Shown here: one piece after another, positions 39,778 to 50,432 of the stretch
Position numbering within the stretch: the stretch's first letter is position 1
Layout: each line of letters starts with the position of its first letter
Assembly: GCF_040436345.1 (NCBI RefSeq)
Contig: NC_133232.1
Location: 34,266,265 to 34,330,264 of the forward strand
DNA from: Pagrus major
Taxonomy: Eukaryota > Chordata > Actinopteri > Spariformes > Sparidae
Length of the DNA stretch: 64,000 nt
Direction of reading: 5' to 3'
The notes under the pieces: model-generated
Seen by the model: only the letters and a program-made list of their open reading frames with translations
The model's database searches: none
What the model was told of the DNA's origin: nothing
Made by a program: the position numbers and the translations under genes

Positions 39778-39826
<49 letters not shown>
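39775..39826. repeat. (TG)n microsatellite
   Basis: About 24 TG units immediately left of the solitary satellite core. Confidence 0.95.
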
Positions 39827-39827
<1 letters not shown>

Positions 39828-39837
39828 CTGATTGTGA

Positions 39838-40075
39838 GCAGGCTGGACCTGCTGATTGGCTTGCTCAGCTTGATTGCTGACACAGGATTGGTCAGAGGAA
39901 GGAGAGGAGCCCTTTTTGAAGCGCCAGCTGACTGCAATCTCCATCTCCACCAACCTTCCACTTCCAACATGGACCAGTGTCTAGTCTGACTCCTGTTTTG
40001 TTTGTGATGTACACCAGTTGTGAGTAACTCAGCTGCAGTACAATCTGGTACTTTGTAAATAGACAACCAGTGTGT
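39838..40075. repeat. Solitary satellite core copy, left of cfap20-like gene
   Basis: From 'caggctggacctgctgattgg' (39839) to 'tctagtctgactcctgttttg' it matches the core of the array units. It then continues into 'acaccagttgtgagtaactc...ggtactttgtaaat', a tail otherwise present only at the right end of the array (49876-49926). It is therefore the left member of a direct repeat flanking the cfap20-like gene and the whole array. Confidence 0.85.
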
Positions 40076-40214
40076 TAGCATAGTAGGAGGGAGAAGCCGG
40101 GCCTTCATTCTAGTAGTAGGTATCTGGATTATTGTGAATATCCCGGTTATTTGGCTCGTATTGATACTGTCGTCTTTAAAATACAGCACGCATTGAAATT
40201 AAGGACAAAAAAAC

Positions 40215-40220
40215 TTTATT
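40215..40220 (-). terminator. cfap20: Poly(A) signal of cfap20-like gene
   Basis: AATAAA on the - strand, 77 nt after the stop codon at 40297-40299. Confidence 0.65.
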
Positions 40221-40296
40221 TTGCAGAAAACCTTACACACTAACAACACACAAAACTCCACATCAGGTCCGGGGGAAGAGAGCAGGTTGAGAATGT

Positions 40297-41378
40297 CTAC
40301 TGCTGCAAGAGACAAACACAAAAACAGACAGGGGGGTAAGACAAGGTAATGTGGTGTTATAAGTAAATGCAGTGATGTGTGTGTGTGGATGTGTGTGTTT
40401 CACCTTGGCTTTCTGGCTCTGGACAGGCAGGCGGAGTTTAAACTCTGCTGGGAGCTCGTCCTCAGAGTACAGTCTGTCTGAGAAATACACTCTCCTTATC
40501 CGACAGTTAGCGTGGATCTGAGAGGAAAACAGCAGGTCAGACATCAGCAGCTGAAAGAGAGTACAGTCAGGGTTGTAGCTGGTTTCTAATCCGTCTCTGT
40601 GCACTGACCTGGACACGCAGCGTCTCAACGTAATTGGTCCCATAGGCCCTCCTGGTGAAGTCCGACAGGTCGAACTGAATCTGGTTCCAGCCGTCGTCCA
40701 GCTTCATTGGCAAGGTGCAGAGCAACGGGTCCACTCGCGTCGTGCTTCGGTAGGTACTCAACCGAAACCGTCTGCAAATGTTTTTATCATCTAGCACCTG
40801 AAAGTTTAAAGATGGGAGAATATGTCCACTTTACTTGTTTATACCACCAAAACACGGAACAGGTCGGCATCTGTGAGAGTGAATATACCCTACCTCGACT
40901 TCAAAGGTGAAATACTTCTTCACATTCTTGACGATCATCACAAGAATGGGAAGCTTGATGCCCAGTGTCTTCTTGGGGTCTGCAGGACATGTTATGTAGG
41001 TGGTACTACAGAGACGAGAAGAGATGAGGGTGCTTTAATGAGTTGCCCTGAGCTGAAGAATCAGTTCAACAGACAACAAACTCACCAGACGTTTGCCCCC
41101 TCGACCTCCAACACCTGGGAGCGGATGTCATTGTCTGTGACTCTCTGGATGTGACCATTTCTCACCTGTGTACACACAGAAAATTATGTATATAAAGGCT
41201 GCGCAGTCAATCGAAATATAGTTAGTTAGCTTTAGCACGACCAGCTAAGGAAGCTTGATAAGCTTCATAGCATCCACTCTGAATCGCTGCTTACCTTTTC
41301 ATCCCATATCTGAAGCGGTTTGCTGCCGATGCTGTAGAAAATAGACAAGAATCTGCCTTGAAATGTGTTTTTAAACAT
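40297..41378 (-). CDS. cfap20: CFAP20-like cilia and flagella associated protein, complete, six exons
   Basis: Exons on the - strand: 41378-41295, 41165-41086, 41005-40894, 40797-40609, 40517-40404, 40302-40297. All introns are GT/AG and in phase. The product has 194 residues (human 193). It starts [13 protein letters not shown], contains the DUF667 family body ([40 protein letters not shown]) and ends KAKQ like human CFAP20. The family forms inner-junction and centriole/axoneme structures that control tubulin modification and ciliary beat. Against the human sequence as I remember it, about 30 residues differ (roughly 84% identity), many in one central stretch ([21 protein letters not shown]). 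That is low for an almost invariant protein. Human CFAP20 is not near KLHL3. I infer a diverged duplicate in a new location; retained introns exclude a retrocopy. Confidence 0.9.
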
Positions 41379-41438
41379 CTTCTCTCAGTTATGTTCGTCC
41401 ACGATCGCTTTACACGTGTTTAGCACAATGTTAGGTAC

Positions 41439-41497
41439 AGGTTAGCAACAGATTTAGTTCGTAAACACCGTTTACGAACTAAATCTGTTGCTAACCT
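41439..41497. repeat. Perfect 28-bp inverted repeat upstream of cfap20-like start
   Basis: 41439-41466 and 41470-41497 are exact reverse complements around the 3-nt spacer 'acc'. The dyad lies 61 nt upstream of the cfap20-like ATG, so it is in the 5' UTR or core promoter. Each arm contains the RFX half-site GTTGC. A further 'gttgctaaggaac' X-box-like motif follows at 41511-41523. Confidence 0.9.
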
Positions 41498-41583
41498 CTT
41501 TATTATTTCTGTTGCTAAGGAACGGAATATTTAAGCGGTTCCATGCTGGTTGTTAAGCGGTGATGCAGCTCTATTTCACGAAG

Positions 41584-41643
41584 ACCCGCCCCCTACTAAG
41601 CTTCTGATTGGCTGCTCTTCTAACCCCAACAAGAGCAACCAAT
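41584..41643 (-). promoter_or_regulatory. cfap20: Likely promoter elements of cfap20-like gene
   Basis: On the - strand there is a GC box (GGGGGCGGGT, about 41584-41593) and a CCAAT box (41607-41611). CCAAT on the + strand at 41639-41643 completes the cluster. It is about 200-260 nt upstream of the start codon; there is no TATA box. Confidence 0.4.
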
Positions 41644-41669
41644 CAAGCCAATTAGAGGCAGATAATATT

Positions 41670-42039
41670 TAATTTAATAATAAAACCCAAATCTTCAATA
41701 TGAGGGCTCATTTAGTGGTTTGGACACTAATGAATGTGTCACATTGTCACATTCGTCAAATTTAAGTGACTTGCTCAAGACGAACGTATATCAGGGGTGT
41801 GTTAAATAGCAGCTAAATAGCTTAAGATTTTTTAACAATAAACTTTATTTACAAAAGCCATAATGTTACAGTTACAGTTTTTCGGGCAAATAAAAATTGG
41901 ATTTGTATTTATTTTGTATCTGCATGTAGGCAGAGATGACCATTGCATTCATCTTGGTTAAATAATTGTGACTGCAAATTTCCACAAAAGTTGGCCAAAA
42001 TACGTTGAAACATATTATTTACTGTAATTTTACATTTGT
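41670..42039. other. Unique AT-rich DNA between cfap20-like gene and array
   Basis: No gene or repeat is recognised. Confidence 0.35.
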
Positions 42040-45000
42040 CTTGGGTTCCCCTAGACCAGTGGTGTGACGGGGGGGGGGGAGTCAGGATTTTCAGAAAAAG
42101 TTGAAAAAAGTCAGAATTTTGAGGAGAAACTTTTTGGGGGTAATAAAAGTTGGAAATTTAAGAGAGTTTGAAACCAAAGATGGAGTTTTGTTTTTTCTGA
42201 AAAGTAACTTTTTCTGAAAAGTAACTTTTTCTGAAGAGTAACTTTTTCTGAAAAGGTAACTTTTTCTGAAAAGGTAACTTTTTTGAAAAGTAACTTTTTG
42301 AAAGGTAACTTTTTCTAAAAAGTAACTTTTTCTGAAGAGTAACTTTTTATGAAAAGTAACTTTTTCTGAAAAGTAACGTTATCTGAAAAGTAACTTTTTC
42401 TGAAAAAAGTTACTTTAGTAAAAAGAAATTCAGGGAAGTGCATCAGGCTGGACCTGCTGATTGGCTTGCTCAAGCTTGATTGCTGACACAGGATTGGTCA
42501 GAGGAAGGAGAGGAGCCCTTTTTGAAGCGCCAGCTGACTGCAATCTCCATCTCCACCAACCTTCCACTTCCAACATGGACCAGTGTCTAGTCTGACTCGT
42601 GTTTTGTTTGTGATGTATACTGAATAAACTGATTAAACCGATGTAGGAGTAAGATTTTGTCTTTTGTTTATATTTCTGATTTGTGGCAGGAAGTTAGGGG
42701 TAAACAGATTATGTTGTTTGTTGTGTTGGCCTTGTTCTCCCTCTGAAGCAAAATAAATGCTACTTTGAACGTGGCTCCTCTGTGACACTGGCTTTCTTTT
42801 GGGGGTGGAAAGAATGGGGAGACACACATCATGGTATGTCTTGGGTTCCCCTAGACCAGTGGTGTGACGGGGGAAAGTCAGGATTTTCAGAAAAAGTTGA
42901 AAAAAGTCGGGATTTTGAGGATAAACTTTTTGGGGGTAATAAAAGTTGGACATTTAAGAGAGTTTGAAAACAAAGTTGGAATTTTGTTTTTCTGAAAAGT
43001 AACTTTTTCTGGAAAGGTAACTTTTTCTGAAAAGTAACTTTTTCTGAAAAGTAACTTTTTCTAAAAAGTAATTTTATCTGAAAAGTAACTTTTTCTGAAG
43101 AGTAACTTTTTCTGAAAAGTAACTTTTTCTGAAACTGAAGAGTAACTTTTTCTGAAAAGTAACTTTTTCTGAAAAGTAACTTTTTCTGAAAAAAGTTACT
43201 TTAGTAAAAAGAAATTCAGGGAAGTGCATCAGGCTGGACCTGCTGATTGGCTTGCTCAGCTTGATTGCTGACACAGGATTGGTCAGAGGAAGGAGAGGAG
43301 CCCTTTTTGAAGCGCCAGCTGACTGCAATCTCCATCTCCACCAACCTTCCACTTCCAACATGGACCAGTGTCTAGTCTGACTCGTGTTTTGTTTGTGATG
43401 TATACTGAATAAACTGATTAAACCGATGTAGGAGTAAGATTTTGTCTTTTGTTTATATTTCTGATTTGTGGCAGGAAGTTAGGGGTAAACAGATTATGTT
43501 GTTTGTTGTGTTGGCCTTGTTCTCCCTCTGAAGCAAAATAAATGCTACTTTGAACGTGGCTCCTCTGAGACACTGGCTTTCTTTTGGGGGTGGAAAGAAT
43601 GGGGAGACACACATCATGGTATGTCTTGGGTTCCCCTAGACCAGTGGTGTGACGGGGGAAAGTCAGGATTTTCAGAAAAAGTTGAAAAAAGTCGGGATTT
43701 TGGGGGAAAGTCAGAATTTTGAGGAGAAACTTTTTTGGGGGAATAAAAGTTGGAAATTTAAGAGAGTTTGAAACCAAAGTTGGATTTGTTTTCCCTGAAA
43801 AGTAACTTTTTCTAAAAAGTAACTTTTTCTGGAAAGTAACTTTTTCTGGAAAGTAACTTTTTCTGAAAAGTAACTTTTATTGAAAAGTAACTTTTTCTAA
43901 AAAGTAACTTTTTCTGAAGAGTAACTTTTTATGAAAAGTAACTTTTTCTGAAGAGTAACTTTCTGAAAAAAGTTACTTTAGTAAAAAGAAATTCAGGGAA
44001 GTGCATCAGGCTGGACCTGCTGATTGGCTTGCTCAGCTTGATTGCTGACACAGGATTGGTCAGAGGAAGGAGAGGAGCCCTTTTTGAAGCGCCAGCTGAC
44101 TGCAATCTCCATCTCCACCGACCTTCCACTTCCAACATGGACCAGTGTCTAGTCTGACTCCTGTTTTGTTTGTGATGTGTACTGAATAAACTGATTAAAC
44201 CGATGTAGGAGTTGGGTAAGATTTTGTCATTTGTTTATATTTCTGATTTGTGGCAGGAAGTTAGGGGTAAACAGATTATGTTGTTTGTTGTGTTGGCCTT
44301 GTTCTCCCTCTGAAGCAAAATAAATGCTACTTTGAACGTGGCTCCTCTGTGACACTGGCTTTCTTTTGGGGGTGGAAAGAATGGGGAGACACACATCATG
44401 GTATGTCTTGGGTTCCCCTAGACCAGTGGTGTGACGGGGGGGGGAGTCAGGATTTTCAGAAAAAGTTGAAAAAAGTCGGGATTTTGAGGAGAAACTTTTT
44501 GGGGGTAATAAAAGTTGGACATTTAAGAGAGTTTGAAACCAAAGTTGGAATTTTGTTATTTCTGAAAGGTAACTTTTTCTGGAAAGTAACTTTTTCTGGA
44601 AAGTAACTTTTACTGAAAAGTAACTTTTTCTAAAAAGTAACTTTTTCTGGAAAGTAACTTTTTCTGAAAATTAACTTTTTCTGAAGAGTAACTTTTTCTG
44701 AAAAGTAACTTTTTCTGAAGAGTAACTTTTTCTGAAAAGTAACTTTTTCTGAAAAGTAACTTTTTCTGAAGAGTAACTTTTTCTGAAAAGTAACTTTTTC
44801 TGAAGAGTAACTTTTTCTGAAAAAAGTTATTTTAGTAAAAAGAGATTCAGGGAAGTGCATCAGGCTGGACCTGCTGATTGGCTTGCTCAGCTTGATTGCT
44901 GACACAGGATTGGTCAGAGGAAGGAGAGGAACCCTTTTTGAAGCGCCAGCTGACTGCAATCTCCATCTCCACCAACCTTCCACTTCCAACATGGACCAGT

Positions 45001-48000
45001 GTCTAGTCTGACTCATGTTTTGTTTGTGATGTATACTGAATAAATTGATTAAACCGATGTAGGAGTTGGGTAAGATTTTGTCTTTTGTTTATATTTCTGA
45101 TTTGTGGCAGGAAGTTAGGGGTAAACAGATTATGTTGTTTGTTGTGTTGGCCTTGTTCTCCCTCTGAAGCAAAATAAAAGCTACTTTGAACGTGGCTCCT
45201 CTGTGACACTGGCTTTCTTTTGGGGGTGGAAAGAATGGGGAGACACACATCATGGTATGTCTTGGGTTCCCCTAGACCAGTGGTGTGACGGGGGAAAGTC
45301 AGGATTTTCAGAAAAAGTTGAAAAAAGTCAGAATTTTGGGGGAAAGTCAGAATTTTGAGGAGAAACTTTTTTGGGGGAATAAAAGTTGGAAATTTAAGAG
45401 AGTTTGAAACCAAAGTTGGATTTGTTTTCCCTGAAAAGTAACTTTTTCTAAAAAGTAACTTTTTCTGGAAAGTAACTTTTTCTGGAAAGTAACTTTTTCT
45501 GAAAAGTAACTTTTATTGAAAAGTAACTTTTTCTAAAAAGTAACTTTTTCTGAAGAGTAACTTTTTATGAAAAGTAACTTTTTCTGAAGAGTAACTTTCT
45601 GAAAAAAGTTACTTTAGTAAAAAGAAATTCAGGGAAGTGCATCAGGCTGGACCTGCTGATTGGCTTGCTCAGCTTGATTGCTGACACAGGATTGGTCAGA
45701 GGAAGGAGAGGAGCCCTTTTTGAAGCGCCAGCTGACTGCAATCTCCATCTCCACCAACCTTCCACTTCCAACATGGACCAGTGTCTAGTCTGACTCATGT
45801 TTTGTTTGTGATGTATACTGAATAAACTGATTAAACCGATGTAGGAGTTGGGTAAGATTTTGTCATTTGTTTATATTTCTGATTTGTGGCAGGAAGTTAG
45901 GGGTAAACAGATTATGTTGTTTGTTGTGTTGGCCTTGTTCTCCCTCTGAAGCAAAATAAAAGCTACTTTGAACGTGGCTCCTCTGTGACACTGGCTTTCT
46001 TTTGGGGGTGGAAAGAATGGGGAGACACACATCATGGTATGTCTTGGGTTCCCCTAGACCAGTGGTGTGACGGGGGGGGAAAGTCAGGATTTTCAGAAAA
46101 AGTTGAAAAAAGTCAGAATTTTGGGGGAAAGTCAGAATTTTGAGGAGAAACTTTTTTGGGGGAATAAAAGTTGGAAATTTAAGAGAGTTTGAAACCAAAG
46201 TTGGATTTGTTTTCCCTGAAAAGTAACTTTTTCTAAAAAGTAACTTTTTCTGGAAAGTAACTTTTTCTGGAAAGTAACTTTTTCTGAAAAGTAACTTTTA
46301 TTGAAAAGTAACTTTTTCTAAAAAGTAACTTTTTCTGAAGAGTAACTTTTTATGAAAAGTAACTTTTTCTGAAGAGTAACTTTCTGAAAAAAGTTACTTT
46401 AGTAAAAAGAAATTCAGGGAAGTGCATCAGGCTGGACCTGCTGATTGGCTTGCTCAGCTTGATTGCTGACACAGGATTGGTCAGAGGAAGGAGAGGAGCC
46501 CTTTTTGAAGCGCCAGCTGACTGCAATCTCCATCTCCACCGACCTTCCACTTCCAACATGGACCAGTGTCTAGTCTGACTCCTGTTTTGTTTGTGATGTG
46601 TACTGAATAAACTGATTAAACCGATGTAGGAGTTGGGTAAGATTTTGTTTTTTGTTTATATTTCTGATTTGTGGCAGGAAGTTAGGGGTAAACAGATTAT
46701 GTTGTTTGTTGTGTTGGCCTTGTTCTCCCTCTGAAGCAAAATAAATGCTACTTTGAACATGGCTCCTCTGTGACACTGGCTCTCTTTTGGGGGTGGAAAG
46801 AATGGGGAGACACACATCATGGTATGTCTTGGGTTCCCCTAGACCAGTGGTGTGACGGGGGGGGAAAAGTCAGGATTTTCAGAAAAAGTTGAAAAAAGTC
46901 GGGATTTTGAGGAGAAACTTTTTGGGGGTAATAAAAGTTGGACATTTAAGAGAGTTTGAAACCAAAGTTGGAATTTTGTTATTTCTGAAAGGTAACTTTT
47001 TCTGGAAAGTAACTTTTTCTGGAAAGTAACTTTTACTGAAAAGTAACTTTTTCTAAAAAGTAACTTTTTCTGGAAAGTAACTTTTTCTGAAAATTAACTT
47101 TTTCTGAAGAGTAACTTTTTCTGAAAAGTAACTTTTTCTGAAGAGTAACTTTTTCTGAAAAGTAACTTTTTCTGAAAAGTAACTTTTTCTGAAGAGTAAC
47201 TTTTTCTGAAAAGTAACTTTTTCTGAAAAGTAACTTTTTCTGAAAAAAGTTACTTTAGTAAAAAGAAATTCAGGGAAGTGCATCAGGCTGGACCTGCTGA
47301 TTGGCTTGCTCAGCTTGATTGCTGACACAGGATTGGTCAGAGGAAGGAGAGGAACCCTTTTTGAAGCGCCAGCTGACTGCAATCTCCATCTCCACCAACC
47401 TTCCACTTCCAACATGGACCAGTGTCTAGTCTGACTCATGTTTTGTTTGTGATGTATACTGAATAAATTGATTAAACCGATGTAGGAGTTGGGTAAGATT
47501 TTGTCTTTTGTTTATATTTCTGATTTGTGGCAGGAAGTTAGGGGTAAACAGATTATGTTGTTTGTTGTGTTGGCCTTGTTCTCCCTCTGAAGCAAAATAA
47601 AAGCTACTTTGAACGTGGCTCCTCTGTGACACTGGCTTTCTTTTGGGGGTGGAAAGAATGGGGAGACACACATCATGGTATGTCTTGGGTTCCCCTAGAC
47701 CAGTGGTGTGACGGGGGAAAGTCAGGATTTTCAGAAAAAGTTGAAAAAAGTCAGAATTTTGGGGGAAAGTCAGAATTTTGAGGAGAAACTTTTTTGGGGG
47801 AATAAAAGTTGGAAATTTAAGAGAGTTTGAAACCAAAGTTGGATTTGTTTTCCCTGAAAAGTAACTTTTTCTAAAAAGTAACTTTTTCTGGAAAGTAACT
47901 TTTTCTGGAAAGTAACTTTTTCTGAAAAGTAACTTTTATTGAAAAGTAACTTTTTCTAAAAAGTAACTTTTTCTGAAGAGTAACTTTTTATGAAAAGTAA

Positions 48001-49940
48001 CTTTTTCTGAAGAGTAACTTTCTGAAAAAAGTTACTTTAGTAAAAAGAAATTCAGGGAAGTGCATCAGGCTGGACCTGCTGATTGGCTTGCTCAGCTTGA
48101 TTGCTGACACAGGATTGGTCAGAGGAAGGAGAGGAGCCCTTTTTGAAGCGCCAGCTGACTGCAATCTCCATCTCCACCAACCTTCCACTTCCAACATGGA
48201 CCAGTGTCTAGTCTGACTCATGTTTTGTTTGTGATGTATACTGAATAAACTGATTAAACCGATGTAGGAGTTGGGTAAGATTTTGTCATTTGTTTATATT
48301 TCTGTTTTGTGGCAGGAAGTTAGGGGTAAACAGATTATGTTGTTTGTTGTGTTGGCCTTGTTCTCCCTCTGAAGCAAAATAAAAGCTACTTTGAACGTGG
48401 CTCCTCTGTGACACTGGCTTTCTTTTGGGGGTGGAAAGAATGGGGAGACACACATCATGGTATGTCTTGGGTTCCCCTAGACCAGTGGTGTGACGGGGGG
48501 GGAGTCAGGATTTTCAGAAAAAGTTGAAAAAAGTCAGAATTTTGGGGGAAAGTCAGAATTTTGAGGAGAAACTTTTTTGGGGGAATAAAAGTTGGAAATT
48601 TAAGAGAGTTTGAAACCAAAGTTGGATTTGTTTTCCCTGAAAAGTAACTTTTTCTAAAAAGTAACTTTTTCTGGAAAGTAACTTTTTCTGGAAAGTAACT
48701 TTTTCTGAAAAGTAACTTTTATTGAAAAGTAACTTTTTCTAAAAAGTAACTTTTTCTGAAGAGTAACTTTTTATGAAAAGTAACTTTTTCTGAAGAGTAA
48801 CTTTCTGAAAAAAGTTACTTTAGTAAAAAGAAATTCAGGGAAGTGCATCAGGCTGGACCTGCTGATTGGCTTGCTCAGCTTGATTGCTGACACAGGATTG
48901 GTCAGAGGAAGGAGAGGAGCCCTTTTTGAAGCGCCAGCTGACTGCAATCTCCATCTCCACCGACCTTCCACTTCCAACATGGACCAGTGTCTAGTCTGAC
49001 TCCTGTTTTGTTTGTGATGTGTACTGAATAAACTGATTAAACCGATGTAGGAGTCGGGTAAGATTTTGTTTTTTGTTTATATTTCTGATTTGTGGCAGGA
49101 AGTTAGGGGTAAACAGATTATGTTGTTTGTTGTGTTGGCCTTGTTCTCCCTCTGAAGCAAAATAAATGCTACTTTGAACGTGGCTCCTCTGTGACACTGG
49201 CTCTCTTTTGGGGGTGGAAAGAATGGGGAGACACACATCATGGTATGTCTTGGGTTCCCCTAGACCAGTGGTGTGACGGGGGGGGAAAAGTCAGGATTTT
49301 CAGAAAAAGTTTTAAAAAGTCGGGATTTTGAGGAGAAACTTTTTGGGGGTAATAAAAGTTGGACATTTAAGAGAGTTTGAAACCAAAGTTGGAATTTTGT
49401 TATTTCTGAAAGGTAACTTTTTCTGGAAAGTAACTTTTTCTGGAAAGTAACTTTTACTGAAAAGTAACTTTTTCTAAAAAGTAACTTTTTCTGGAAAGTA
49501 ACTTTTTCTGAAAATTAACTTTTTCTGAAGAGTAACTTTTTCTGAAAAGTAACTTTTTCTGAAGAGTAACTTTTTCTGAAAAGTAACTTTTTCTGAAAAG
49601 TAACTTTTTCTGAAGAGTAACTTTTTCTGAAAAGTAACTTTTTCTGAAAAGTAACTTTTTCTGAAAAAAGTTACTTTAGTAAAAAGAAATTCAGGGAAGT
49701 GCATCAGGCTGGACCTGCTGATTGGCTTGCTCAGCTTGATTGCTGACACAGGATTGGTCAGAGGAAGGAGAGGAGCCCTTTTTGAAGCGCCAGCTGACTG
49801 CAATCTCCATCTCCACCAACCTTCCACTTCCAACATGGACCAGTGTCTAGTCTGACTCCTGTTTTGTTTGTGATACACACCAGTTGTGAGTAACTCAGCT
49901 GCAGTACAATCTGGTACTTTGTAAATGAGACAGTGTGTTG
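42040..49940. repeat. Satellite array with trimeric higher-order repeat
   Basis: Ten copies of a core beginning 'caggctggacctgctgattgg' start at 42444, 43230, 44007, 44861, 45643, 46428, 47284, 48066, 48849 and 49705. Spacings are 786, 777, 854, 782, 785, 856, 782, 783 and 856, so every third unit is about 70 bp longer. The period of the trimer is 2421-2423 bp. Diagnostic variants repeat with it, for example 'ccaccgacc' and 'gtgtactg' only in the 44007, 46428 and 48849 copies. Each unit comprises a ~330-bp core with two ATTGG boxes and two AATAAA motifs, a 'gtgtgacggggg'/'gtcaggattttcag' segment, a block of 17-bp subrepeats (consensus 'tctgaaaagtaactttt') and a closing hairpin. Open frames on the - strand are by-products. 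Confidence 0.93.
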
Positions 49941-50426
49941 AAACATTCTGAACAATGTTTTTTTTTCACTCTTTTTCAAATGATAAAGGAAAAAAAAATC
50001 TCCTGAAAAAAGTTTTTCCTGAAAATTTTTTTCTTTCACTCGGCTTCAAACCTGAATTATTTTTTTTTTGTTGAGTTTGACACCTGGAAAAAAGTTTCTT
50101 CACTGGGCTTCACACATGGAAAAAGTTTTTCTTCTCACATATTTTCACAGGTGGAAAAAGAATTAAGGAAGTTAATTTAGAAAGATTATCCTAAAAAACT
50201 AACATGAACAGGAGAAAAACTATGTGGATCAGACTTAGAAAATGGATTGAACTGAATATTGAATATTGTAGTAAAAGATGTAACTCAGTAAGTGTAAATA
50301 TGCAGTAATTACTTCAAAATATTCATTTATTTTTAACATTTAGTAACATCGTCACACCACGCGCTGTGAACAGTTTAGTTCATTTGACTCAAGAAGCAGG
50401 AGAACTGATATGGCAAGCTTGTAAAG
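49941..50426. other. Spacer between array and fam13b 3' end
   Basis: A- and T-rich sequence with satellite-like fragments ('cctgaaaaaagtttttcctgaaaa', about 50001-50030), then unique DNA. No gene is recognised. Confidence 0.4.
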
Positions 50427-50432
50427 TTTATT
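50427..50432 (-). terminator. fam13b: Candidate poly(A) signal of fam13b
   Basis: AATAAA on the - strand in an AT-rich context, 3.8 kb after the stop codon at 54206. Internal earlier signals may also be used. Confidence 0.35.

Noticed and set aside
40263-40643. Single open frame through cfap20-like exon 5 into flanking intron
   Set aside because: Contains exon 5 but runs into intron sequence; the spliced model reproduces the family's length and C-terminus.
42633-49878. Repeated 70-136-codon minus-strand open frames across the satellite
   Set aside because: Products are low-complexity (RKSYFSEKV-type repeats) dictated by the 17-bp subrepeat (3 x 17 nt = 17 codons). Start positions and lengths vary between units and there is no coding signature.
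42040-49940. Array considered as a CRISPR or a tandem gene family
   Set aside because: Direct repeats have no unique spacers of constant length and the genome is vertebrate; no conserved protein frame is maintained.
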